Origin: an uncultured Eubacteriales bacterium
GTDB taxonomy: Bacteria; Bacillota; Clostridia; Oscillospirales; CAG-272
DNA: 10,828 bases
Direction: 5' to 3'
NCBI GenBank assembly: GCA_900549725.1
Contig: URPL01000042.1
Span: 1 to 10,828, forward strand
Made by a program: the position numbers and the translations under genes. A model generated the notes under the pieces. That model was not told the DNA's origin and did not search any database. It saw nothing but the letters and a program-made list of their open reading frames with translations. Within the stretch, counting starts at the first letter, position 1. Each line of letters opens with the position of its first letter. Positions 1 through 5,856 of this stretch are shown here, piece by piece.

Positions 1-1
1 A

Positions 2-124
2 TACAAAAATATTAGTAAACTTGGTTTTTTTAATCCGCGCTTGAATACAATGTATGTTTTAAACACAAGCGAAATTCCGCATGAAATAATCAAATCGGTA
101 GAACAAGAAGTACTATGTTATTGA
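2..124 (+). CDS. C-terminal fragment of an unrecognised protein (gene runs in from the left)
   Basis: An open frame enters from the left edge and ends at TGA 122-124, giving 40 visible residues. The visible part includes NISKLGFFNPRLNTMYVL and ends in EVLCY. I do not recognise the family. The stretch after the tyrosine-valine-leucine strand (NTSEIPHEIIKSVEQ) resembles the strand-then-helix ending of small regulatory domains, but that is only an impression. The fragment is AT-rich (about 29% GC by hand count), unlike every other gene here, which may mean a different origin or simply a poorly expressed gene. It converges on the minus-strand operon, whose terminator lies just beyond. There is no T-run on the plus strand after that hairpin, so the fragment has no terminator of its own that I can see. 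Confidence 0.5.
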   Translation, partial: YKNISKLGFFNPRLNTMYVLNTSEIPHEIIKSVEQEVLCY

Positions 125-127
125 CTT

Positions 128-166
128 AAAAACCGCCGCCCCCCGAGCATCGCTCGAGGGGCGGCG
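128..166 (-). terminator. Intrinsic terminator of the adh-relQ-maa operon
   Basis: Arms 134-148 and 152-166 form a 15-bp GC-rich stem with one C/A mismatch and a 3-nt loop. Read on the minus strand, the stem is followed by GGTTTTTAAG (T5 at 132-128). It begins 3 bases after the acetyltransferase stop codon. On the plus strand no T-run follows, so it works in one direction only. Confidence 0.87.
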
Positions 167-169
167 CGC

Positions 170-781
170 TTAGAGAAGCTCTTTAGGAATGCGGCGGTCC
201 TTGAAATAAAATGTGCGGTCATGTTCTCCGATTTCGCGCAGGATGCGGCAGGGGTTGCCGACGGCGACGACCCCGCCCGGCAAATCATGCGTGACGACGC
301 TGCCCGCTCCAACCACGGTATTGTCGCCGATGGTGATGCCGGGCAAAATAATGGCGCCCGCGCCGATCCAGCAGTTTTTCCCGATATAAACGGGGGCATT
401 ATATTGATATGCCTGCTCGCGCAGCGCGGGCAGGATGGGGTGCGCCGCCGTTGCAACGATCACATTCGGCGCAAACATGGTATTATCGCCGACATAGATA
501 TGCGAATCATCCACCAATGTAAGATTGAAATTGGCATAGACATGCTTGCCGAAATGTACATGCTTTCCGCCGAAATTGGAATGCAGGGGCGGCTCAATAT
601 AGCAATCCTCCCCGATCTCGGCAAACATTTCCCGCAGCATTGCCGTGCGCTTTTGCATTTCCGTGGGGCGGGTCTGATTAAAATCGTAAAGGCGGTCCAG
701 GCAGCGTTCCTGCTCGGCTGCAATTTCCGCATCTCCCGGCAGATACAGCTCGCCGGTATGCATTTTCTCCTTCATGCTCAT
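170..781 (-). CDS. maa: Maltose/galactoside-type O-acetyltransferase (left-handed beta-helix)
   Basis: A 203-residue cytoplasmic acetyl-CoA-dependent sugar O-acetyltransferase of the LacA/Maa/NodL family. The N-terminal helical region (about 1-55, with MHTGELYLPGD, a typical opening for this family) is followed by hexapeptide repeats of the left-handed beta-helix (about 60-185), for example IYVGDN, VYIGKNCWIGAGAIILPG and ITIGDNTVVGAGSVV, and the family signature GNPCRIL near the end. His114 in ATAAHP is in the place of the catalytic histidine (His115 in LacA). Length equals that of LacA. I chose the ATG at 781 because it overlaps the preceding gene's TGA by 4 bases (ATGA) and has AAGGAG at 797-792, 10 bases upstream; longer reading frames run into the upstream gene. 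The physiological acceptor sugar cannot be told from sequence; detoxification of non-metabolised sugars is the usual proposal for the family. Confidence 0.88.
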   Translation of the reverse strand: MSMKEKMHTGELYLPGDAEIAAEQERCLDRLYDFNQTRPTEMQKRTAMLREMFAEIGEDCYIEPPLHSNFGGKHVHFGKHVYANFNLTLVDDSHIYVGDNTMFAPNVIVATAAHPILPALREQAYQYNAPVYIGKNCWIGAGAIILPGITIGDNTVVGAGSVVTHDLPGGVVAVGNPCRILREIGEHDRTFYFKDRRIPKELL

Positions 782-1491
782 ATCGCTTTTTCTCCTTCTT
801 CCGCTGTGCGGATTTGCTGCTTTTTCCAAATCTGCTCCATGCGGTGATCCATTTCCGCGCCGATCTCGGCGCAGCGGCGCAGCTCCTCCAGCTCGGCAGG
901 GGTTGCTTTTTCTTTTTTATACTGAATTTGGTGCTCCAGCGTCGCCCAGCAGTCCATGGCGATGGTGCGCAGCTGAATTTCCGCGGTCATCACGCGCTTT
1001 TCCTTTACCAAAAAGATCGGCGTCTGCACGATGAGATGCAGGCTGCGATAGCCGTTTTCCTTCGGGCTTGCGATATAATCCTTGCGTTTGAGCAGGGTGA
1101 CATCGTCCTGCGCCAAAAATGCCTTCTCCAGCATATAAACATCATCCAAAAACGAGCAGACCACGCGCAGCCCCGCAATATCATGCAAGCCGTTTTCCAG
1201 GCTCTCAAACGAAAGCGGCAGAGACATACGCTCCAGCTTCTGCTTGATGCTCATCGGCTTTTTCACGCGGGAGCTCATGGAGACGATCGGCTCGCGGTCA
1301 TGCAGAAGCTTGAATTCCTCGTTCATCACATTGAATTTTGTTTCAAGCTCCATCAGGGCGCTGCGGTAATATGCCATGAGCTTGCCGTATTGCTGCGCCT
1401 GCAGATGCAGCGATTCCAAAATCTCCGCATCCGTTTCGCTCAGCTTCAGCAGCGCGGGGGCAAGAATATCATTCAGTTTCTTTTGTTCCAT
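778..1491 (-). CDS. Small alarmone synthetase ((p)ppGpp synthetase, RelQ/RelP-like)
   Basis: A 237-residue stand-alone RelA/SpoT synthetase domain, expected to transfer pyrophosphate from ATP to GDP/GTP. It has no HD hydrolase, TGS or ACT domains, so it is a single-function synthetase. Conserved blocks: SSRVKKPMSIKQKL (73-86), HDIAGLRVVCSF (103-114), the substrate loop with YRSLH (148-152) and AEIQLRTIAMDCWATLEHQ (170-188), where Glu171, Gln173, Arg175, Trp182 and the EH pair match the active-site pattern. The C-terminal ~45 residues are charged and helical, as in the tetramer-forming part of RelQ. A TTG at 1518 would extend the frame, but AAGGAG at 1506-1501 sits 9 bases before the ATG at 1491 and inside any longer version, so I start at 1491. 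It lies between the alcohol dehydrogenase and the acetyltransferase in one operon. RelP and RelQ cannot be told apart with confidence here. Confidence 0.92.
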   Translation of the reverse strand: MEQKKLNDILAPALLKLSETDAEILESLHLQAQQYGKLMAYYRSALMELETKFNVMNEEFKLLHDREPIVSMSSRVKKPMSIKQKLERMSLPLSFESLENGLHDIAGLRVVCSFLDDVYMLEKAFLAQDDVTLLKRKDYIASPKENGYRSLHLIVQTPIFLVKEKRVMTAEIQLRTIAMDCWATLEHQIQYKKEKATPAELEELRRCAEIGAEMDHRMEQIWKKQQIRTAEEGEKAI

Positions 1492-1500
1492 GCGGAAATA

Positions 1501-1506
1501 CTCCTT
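1501..1506 (-). promoter_or_regulatory. Ribosome binding site that fixes the alarmone synthetase start
   Basis: AAGGAG on the minus strand, 9 bases before the ATG at 1491. It lies downstream of the alternative TTG at 1518 and so argues for the shorter protein. Confidence 0.75.
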
Positions 1507-1536
1507 GCTTTCTTGCAAAGCGGTGCCCGCCGCACC
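1507..1536 (-). promoter_or_regulatory. Two back-to-back hairpins directly before the alarmone synthetase RBS
   Basis: In the 68-base gap between the dehydrogenase stop and the synthetase start, positions 1536-1522 form GGTGC-GGCGG-GCACC and positions 1521-1507 form GCTTT-GCAAG-AAAGC. Each has a 5-bp perfect stem and a 5-base loop, and the second touches the Shine-Dalgarno sequence. No T-run follows, so they are not ordinary terminators. A role in translation control or mRNA stability is inference. Confidence 0.4.
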
Positions 1537-1559
1537 TTGGATACGACGGGCAGCCGGAT

Positions 1560-2771
1560 TCAGATTGCCATATGCAAAACCTTGAGAATGCCGTCCTGCC
1601 CGATGGGCGGGATGGAGGGCAGATTGCCGTTTGCATCGCAGCCGTGGCGCACGATTTCATCGGCAATTTTTGCAAGGCTTTCTTCATCGGTGGGAACGCC
1701 TGCCGCCGTGAGCGTATGCGGCGCGCCGACCTCATCCATGAATGCAACGATGCGATCCACACATTGCACGGCAGCCTCGCGGTCGGAATAAACGCTGCGG
1801 TCGATGCCGAAAATTTTGGAGCCGAGCAGGGCAAAGCGCGCCATGCGCTCCTCATTCGGCGTGCAGGTATAGCGGAAATAAGCATCCATGAAAATGGCAA
1901 GCGTCACGCCGTGGGTGGTGTTATACAGCGCGGAGAGCACATGCCCCATCTGATGCATCGGGGTGGTGGCGTTCAGCCCGGACTGAATATAGCCGTTCCA
2001 AGCCAGGGTGGCAGCCCATTGCATATTCGCGCGGTGGGAAACATCGTTCGGGTTTTTCAGAATTTCGCGCAGCTCGGACATAATGGTAACGAGAATCCCC
2101 TCGTGCAGGCGATCCTGCAAGGGGGAATTCTGGTCGCCGTTGAGATATGCCTCAAGCACATGCGACATGGAATCCACCGCGCCGACCACGGTCTGGAATT
2201 TCGGCAGGGAGCAGGTGAGCTCCGGGTCAACCAGGGAAATCTTCGGGAAAATCGCCGTGGACCAAATGTAAGCCTTTTCATGCGTGCGGTCATTGGTGGC
2301 GACGGCGACGCAGTTCATTTCGCTGCTGGTGGCGGGCAGGGTCGGCACCATGATGGTGGGCAGCGTTTCCGTCGGCGGGACGGCGACCTCTTTATCATGG
2401 CGGGAGACATACATCTTCCAGGGCTCATCCGGATACAAAACGCCCGCGGCAATCGCCTTGGTTGCATCCATAACGCTGCCGCCGCCGACGGCAATGCAAA
2501 GCTCGACCTTTTCCTTGCGGCAAAGCTCGATTGCCGCCTCAATCTGAGAGAGCAGGGGATTTGCCGTGATATGAAAAAAGGGAACGATGGAAACGCCGTG
2601 CTCCGTGAGCGACTCCGTAATATGCTGCAAAAGGGAATCAAAGAAATGATGCTCGTCATAGGTAACAAGCAGCGCCTTTTTCCCAAGCTTCTTCGCATAT
2701 TCGCCGATTTTGCGGGATTCGCCCGGCCCGAAAATAACATTGACGGGATTATATAAATTGAAATTTTGCAT
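1560..2771 (-). CDS. Iron-containing alcohol dehydrogenase (butanol dehydrogenase/YqhD-like)
   Basis: A 403-residue group III (Fe-dependent) alcohol dehydrogenase, expected to reduce aldehydes to alcohols with NAD(P)H in the cytoplasm. The N-terminal dinucleotide domain opens with FNLYNPVNVIFGPG and carries GGGSVMD (96-102). The C-terminal helical domain carries the metal ligands: Asp200 and His204 in GAVDSMSH, His273 in MHQMGH and His287 in TTHG. Their spacing is the same as that of the YqhD ligands (Asp194, His198, His267, His281). The length is typical of the butanol dehydrogenase branch. AGGAAG lies 7 bases before the ATG and a good promoter lies 48-70 bases upstream. First gene of the operon with the alarmone synthetase and the acetyltransferase. 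Substrate and cofactor preference cannot be settled from sequence; butanal, methylglyoxal and other short aldehydes are all possible. Confidence 0.93.
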   Translation of the reverse strand: MQNFNLYNPVNVIFGPGESRKIGEYAKKLGKKALLVTYDEHHFFDSLLQHITESLTEHGVSIVPFFHITANPLLSQIEAAIELCRKEKVELCIAVGGGSVMDATKAIAAGVLYPDEPWKMYVSRHDKEVAVPPTETLPTIMVPTLPATSSEMNCVAVATNDRTHEKAYIWSTAIFPKISLVDPELTCSLPKFQTVVGAVDSMSHVLEAYLNGDQNSPLQDRLHEGILVTIMSELREILKNPNDVSHRANMQWAATLAWNGYIQSGLNATTPMHQMGHVLSALYNTTHGVTLAIFMDAYFRYTCTPNEERMARFALLGSKIFGIDRSVYSDREAAVQCVDRIVAFMDEVGAPHTLTAAGVPTDEESLAKIADEIVRHGCDANGNLPSIPPIGQDGILKVLHMAI

Positions 2772-2812
2772 GAGAATTCTTCCTTTCTGTGTTCAGCCTT
2801 GTCTCTTTCTTG

Positions 2813-2841
2813 AGTATACCATAATTTTCACGCGCTTGCAA
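2813..2841 (-). promoter_or_regulatory. Promoter of the adh-relQ-maa operon
   Basis: Minus strand: -35 TTGCAA (2841-2836), 17-base spacer, -10 TATACT (2818-2813), with TG one base before the -10 (extended -10). The predicted transcript start near 2806 leaves a leader of about 35 bases. Confidence 0.8.
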
Positions 2842-2875
2842 CGATTTTTCCATGAAAACTTTGAAAAGAAACCGC

Positions 2876-2904
2876 TTGCTTTTTGCGGGGGCGCGTGCTA
2901 TACT
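2876..2904 (+). promoter_or_regulatory. Promoter of the nitroreductase-flavoprotein operon
   Basis: Plus strand: -35 TTGCTT (2876-2881), 17-base spacer, -10 TATACT (2899-2904), extended -10 TGC (2896-2898). It is divergent to the dehydrogenase promoter; 34 AT-rich bases separate the two -35 boxes, enough for a shared regulator site, although I see no convincing inverted repeat. Confidence 0.8.
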
Positions 2905-2931
2905 GAAGCTGACGAATAAGGGGGGCTGAAT

Positions 2932-3465
2932 ATGAATGAAACACTGAAAACCATGCTTTCCCGCCGCAGCATCCGCGCTTTTTTGCCGGAAGCTGTGCCG
3001 CAGCCGCTGCTTGATGAGATTATCAATGCCGGGCTGTATGCGCCAAGCGGCATGGGGCGGCAAAGCACCGTGATCCTTGCGGTGACGGACAAAGCGCTGC
3101 GCGACGAGCTGATGCAGATGAATGCAAAAATCATGGGCAGGGAAGGGACCGACCCCTTTTACGGCGCGCCCTGCGTGCTCGTTGTTTTGGCGGACCGCAG
3201 CGCACCGACCTATCTCTATGACGGCGCGCTCACCATGGGCAATCTCATGCTGGCAGCGCATGCTCTGGGGCTGGGCAGCTGCTGGATTCACCGGGCAAAG
3301 GAAGAATTTGACTCGCCGCGCGGCAAGGAAATTTTAAAACAATACGGCATTGCGGGCGATTATGAGGGCATCGGCCATTGCATCCTCGGCTATGCCGCGC
3401 AGACGCCGCAGCCCGCCGCGCGCAAAGAGGGAAGAGTTTTCTATGCAAAGGAGAATACCAAATGA
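2932..3465 (+). CDS. Nitroreductase family FMN enzyme
   Basis: A 177-residue single-domain nitroreductase, a cytoplasmic FMN enzyme of the kind that reduces nitroaromatics, quinones or flavins with NAD(P)H. Visible hallmarks are the RRSIRAF phosphate-binding start (11-17), the APSGMGRQ loop (38-45, where most relatives have an asparagine after PSG-x), the helix TMGNLMLAAHALGLGSCWIH (101-120) and a C-terminal GYA-x-Q-x-P stretch followed by an Arg/Lys tail that usually contacts the FMN phosphate. Length is at the short end of the family. A GGGGGG ribosome binding site lies 6-7 bases upstream of the ATG. The gene's TGA overlaps the ATG of the next gene by 4 bases, so the two are probably translated together. 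The physiological substrate is unknown; the flavoprotein partner suggests a shared electron-transfer or xenobiotic-reduction role. Confidence 0.9.
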   Translation: MNETLKTMLSRRSIRAFLPEAVPQPLLDEIINAGLYAPSGMGRQSTVILAVTDKALRDELMQMNAKIMGREGTDPFYGAPCVLVVLADRSAPTYLYDGALTMGNLMLAAHALGLGSCWIHRAKEEFDSPRGKEILKQYGIAGDYEGIGHCILGYAAQTPQPAARKEGRVFYAKENTK

Positions 3466-3998
3466 GCAGAGTACTTGTGATTTCATCCAGCCTGCGCCGC
3501 CGCAGCAATTCCGAGCTTTTGGCAAAGGAGTTTGCAAAGGGCGCAGAGCAAAGCGGCAACACGGTTGAATTTGTTTCTCTGCGGGATCGTCAGATCGGAT
3601 ACTGCATCGGCTGCCTTGCCTGCCAAAAAACGGGGCGGTGCGTACTGAAGGACGATATGGTGCTTTTGTGCGAGCAGATGCGCGCGGCGGATGTGCTTGT
3701 GTTTGCAAGCCCGATTTATTACTATGAAATGAGCGGGCAGCTCAAAACCATGCTTGACCGCGCAAACCCGCTGTACGGCTCCGATTATCATTTCAAAAAG
3801 GTCTATTTTCTCAGCGCCGCGACCGATACCGACCCCGACACCCCAAGCCGCGCGATCACCGGCCTTGGCGGATGGATCGAATGCTTTGAGCGGGCGGAAT
3901 TTGCCGGCTCCGTTTTTTGCGGCGGCGTGACCAACCCGGGTGAGATCGAAGGCAGCGAAGCACTGCAAAAAGCCTATGCGCTCGGCGCGGGCGTTTGA
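3462..3998 (+). CDS. Flavodoxin-fold NAD(P)H-dependent FMN reductase with Cys4 motif (iron-sulfur flavoprotein-like)
   Basis: A 178-residue flavodoxin-fold protein. The N-terminal strand and P-loop-like segment ISSSLRRRSNS (7-17) and the second FMN loop FASPIYYYEMSGQLKTMLDR (81-100) are typical of the NADPH-dependent FMN reductase/Isf superfamily. Cys48, Cys51, Cys54 and Cys60 form CX2CX2CX5C, the compact pattern seen in iron-sulfur flavoproteins where it holds a [4Fe-4S] cluster; many relatives keep only part of it. I start at the ATG 3462-3464, which overlaps the nitroreductase TGA (ATGA) and has AAAGGAG 8 bases upstream; the open frame continues further left but overlaps the nitroreductase. 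Probably a cytoplasmic electron-transfer partner in an anaerobe. Whether a cluster is really bound cannot be seen from sequence. Confidence 0.85.
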   Translation: MSRVLVISSSLRRRSNSELLAKEFAKGAEQSGNTVEFVSLRDRQIGYCIGCLACQKTGRCVLKDDMVLLCEQMRAADVLVFASPIYYYEMSGQLKTMLDRANPLYGSDYHFKKVYFLSAATDTDPDTPSRAITGLGGWIECFERAEFAGSVFCGGVTNPGEIEGSEALQKAYALGAGV

Positions 3999-4021
3999 CC
4001 CTGCAATTTTTAAAAACGACA

Positions 4022-4075
4022 AAACAAAAAGGCGGACCGTCTCGGAAAAATCCGAAACGGTCCGCTCTGTTTTTT
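4022..4075. terminator. Bidirectional intrinsic terminator between convergent operons
   Basis: Arms 4032-4040 and 4057-4065 pair over 9 bp, and beyond one C/A mismatch a further 5 bp (TCGGA/TCCGA) close an AAAA loop. On the plus strand the stem is followed by TCTGTTTTTT (4066-4075). On the minus strand it is followed by CTTTTTGTTTTG. It therefore serves both the nitroreductase-flavoprotein pair and the dnaX-to-lipoprotein operon. Confidence 0.9.
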
Positions 4076-4079
4076 CGGC

Positions 4080-4580
4080 TTATTGCTGATATACCACGGT
4101 GAAAACCGCTTCACCGGTTTCGCCGACCGTGAGGGAATAGCTGATATTTTTGTCTTTCACCCTGCGCACGCCCGCCGTCGTGGTATCGGAAAGGTTCAGC
4201 GTGTTATAGATCTGATTGATGGCATCCAGCTGCAGATTTTTCTGATAGGCTTTCATGCAATACAGCGCAATACAGCGGAAATATTCCGCATTCTGTACCT
4301 CGGCGGAGGCATCACTCAGCACCACGCGGATATATTTCAGCTCCTGCGTCGCCGTATCGGAATAGGTATCCAGCACCACGGCATTATTCACGCGGTATTC
4401 CATAACGACATAGCCCTCCGTAGAGGTACCGATATTGACCCCGGTGAGCTGCCCGAACGATTCGGCGGTATGCTTGCTCAGATTCTCCATGAACGTCCCC
4501 TCCGTGACAAGGTCGCCGCAGGCACAGAAAAGCGAAAGCAGCAGAGCGACAAGCGGGAGCAAAAAAAGCTTTTTCTTCAT
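4080..4580 (-). CDS. Small predicted lipoprotein of unknown function
   Basis: A 166-residue protein with a lipoprotein signal: MKKK, a hydrophobic stretch LFLLPLVALLLSLF and a Cys at 21 preceded by F-C-A (Cys19 is a second, less likely site). The mature part, about 145 residues, has no cysteine-rich or catalytic motif that I recognise; alternating hydrophobic strands (YVVMEYRV, LKYIRVVLS, ISYSLTV, AVFTVVYQQ) and one helix (EYFRCIALYCMKAYQKNLQLDAINQI in part) suggest a small alpha+beta domain displayed outside the membrane. AAAGGAAA precedes the ATG. It is the last gene of the dnaX operon, 38 bases after homoserine dehydrogenase and directly before the terminator. I do not recognise the family and offer no function. 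Confidence 0.8.
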   Translation of the reverse strand: MKKKLFLLPLVALLLSLFCACGDLVTEGTFMENLSKHTAESFGQLTGVNIGTSTEGYVVMEYRVNNAVVLDTYSDTATQELKYIRVVLSDASAEVQNAEYFRCIALYCMKAYQKNLQLDAINQIYNTLNLSDTTTAGVRRVKDKNISYSLTVGETGEAVFTVVYQQ

Positions 4581-4618
4581 GGTTGTTTCCTTTCTTTTTC
4601 GGTCGATCGGAAAGCGGT

Positions 4619-5824
4619 TTATTCCAAAATGGGAATTGCGCTGTATGCGGGAACGCTCTGCAGCTTCTCGCGCAGCTCGGTATACGCAATCGGCACACTC
4701 TTAAAGCAGACGCCGTCGCCGCAGGCGGCATACATGCCGTCCGAGAGGCCGCGCAGCACCGGGGAGATGCCGTCGGGCGCGGTATTTGCGCAGAAAATGC
4801 AAAAGCGCATGGGGACAAGCTCGGGGTCAACCAGCTCTGCGGCGCTTGCCTTGATAAACGGCAGAATCGGCTCATGCTTATGCAGCAGCGCATCGATGAT
4901 ATCCGCAACAACGGCGCTTGCCGTCGGCAAATTGCCCGCGCCGCGCCCGTAGAACATCACATCGCCTACGGCGTCGCCGCGCACGCTGATTGCATTATAT
5001 ACATCCTGCACACCGTACAGCGGGTTTTCCGCGGGAACGACGAACGGGGAAACCATCAGCAGCGCTTTTTCATCCATCTTCTCGTATTTCCCGATGAGGC
5101 GAATGGTGCCGCCGAGGCATTCCGCCGCATTCACATCGTCTTCCGTGATGCCTTCAATGCCCTTTGTCAGCACAAGGCTCGGGTTAAACAGCCGCCCGCC
5201 CGCAAGCGCCGCCAAAATAACGATCTTACGGCAGGTATCGATTCCCTTGACATCCGCCGACGGGTCGCGCTCCGCATACCCGAGGCGCTGCGCCTCGGCG
5301 AGCGCTTCGTCAAATCCCATACCCTGTGAAAACATCTTGGTTAAAATAAAGTTGGTGGTGCCGTTGAGAATTCCGCTCACGGCGCTGAGGCGGTTTGCGG
5401 CAAGGCAAAGCGACATGGGGCGAATCACGGGGATGCCGCCGCCGACGCTCGCCTCAAACAAATAGCGCACGCCGCTTTGCTCCGCCTGCTGCATAAGCAC
5501 ATCGCCGAAATTGGCAACGACCTCTTTATTGGAGGTTACCACATGCTTTCCGGCCTTCAGGCAAGCCAGGGAATAGTCAAAAGCGGGATGAGAGCCGCCC
5601 ATGAGCTCCGCCACGACCTTGATCTCCGGGTCGTTCAGAATAATATTGATATCCGTGATCACGCGATCCGCCAAGGGGTGCGCGGAAAGATCCTTGATAT
5701 CCAGTATATACTTGACGGAAACCTCATCGCCGACCTTTGCGGCAACGGAGGATGCATTTTGCGTTAAAACATCGACGACGCCGCCGCCGACAATGCCAAG
5801 CCCTAAAATTGCGATTTGTGTCAT
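4619..5824 (-). CDS. hom: Homoserine dehydrogenase
   Basis: A 401-residue enzyme that reduces aspartate semialdehyde to homoserine, the branch to threonine and methionine. The Rossmann start is GLGIVGGGV (8-16). Further hallmarks are TSNK (Lys100), GILNGTTNF (151-159) and DPSADVKGIDTCRK (187-200), in which Asp196 and Lys200 correspond to the catalytic Asp/Lys pair of yeast homoserine dehydrogenase. Nucleotide and catalytic domains cover about 1-325. The last ~65 residues are where an ACT domain normally sits, but the usual YYLRL-x-V-x-D-x-PGVL start is replaced by MRFCIFCANTAPDGISPVL and the segment is short, so feedback control may differ. AAAGGAA precedes the ATG. It lies 32 bases after recR with no terminator between, so it is probably co-transcribed with the dnaX group. 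No thrB, thrC or aspartokinase gene is in the window. Confidence 0.95.
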   Translation of the reverse strand: MTQIAILGLGIVGGGVVDVLTQNASSVAAKVGDEVSVKYILDIKDLSAHPLADRVITDINIILNDPEIKVVAELMGGSHPAFDYSLACLKAGKHVVTSNKEVVANFGDVLMQQAEQSGVRYLFEASVGGGIPVIRPMSLCLAANRLSAVSGILNGTTNFILTKMFSQGMGFDEALAEAQRLGYAERDPSADVKGIDTCRKIVILAALAGGRLFNPSLVLTKGIEGITEDDVNAAECLGGTIRLIGKYEKMDEKALLMVSPFVVPAENPLYGVQDVYNAISVRGDAVGDVMFYGRGAGNLPTASAVVADIIDALLHKHEPILPFIKASAAELVDPELVPMRFCIFCANTAPDGISPVLRGLSDGMYAACGDGVCFKSVPIAYTELREKLQSVPAYSAIPILE

Positions 5825-5856
5825 TTTGGTTCCTTTCTTTTTGGGGGTATGCCGAA

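Noticed and set aside
1492..1518. TTG at 1518 as the alarmone synthetase start
   Set aside because: The AAGGAG ribosome binding site lies inside that longer version and is correctly spaced for the ATG at 1491.
1522..1536. GGTGC/GCACC hairpin as a terminator between the dehydrogenase and the synthetase
   Set aside because: The stem is only 5 bp and no T-run follows it on the minus strand.
814..1791. 325-residue open frame on the plus strand
   Set aside because: Antisense to the alarmone synthetase and dehydrogenase, crossing the gap between them, with no start signals or recognisable motif.
1572..2756. 394-residue open frame on the plus strand
   Set aside because: It lies wholly opposite the Fe-alcohol dehydrogenase, is rich in Gly/Arg/His without a coherent fold, and has no promoter or ribosome binding site. 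It is an antisense shadow caused by codon bias.
5825..5856. Separate promoter or leader regulator for homoserine dehydrogenase
   Set aside because: The gap is 32 bases, with only a ribosome binding site; I found no convincing -35/-10 pair in the end of recR and no T-box or attenuator structure.
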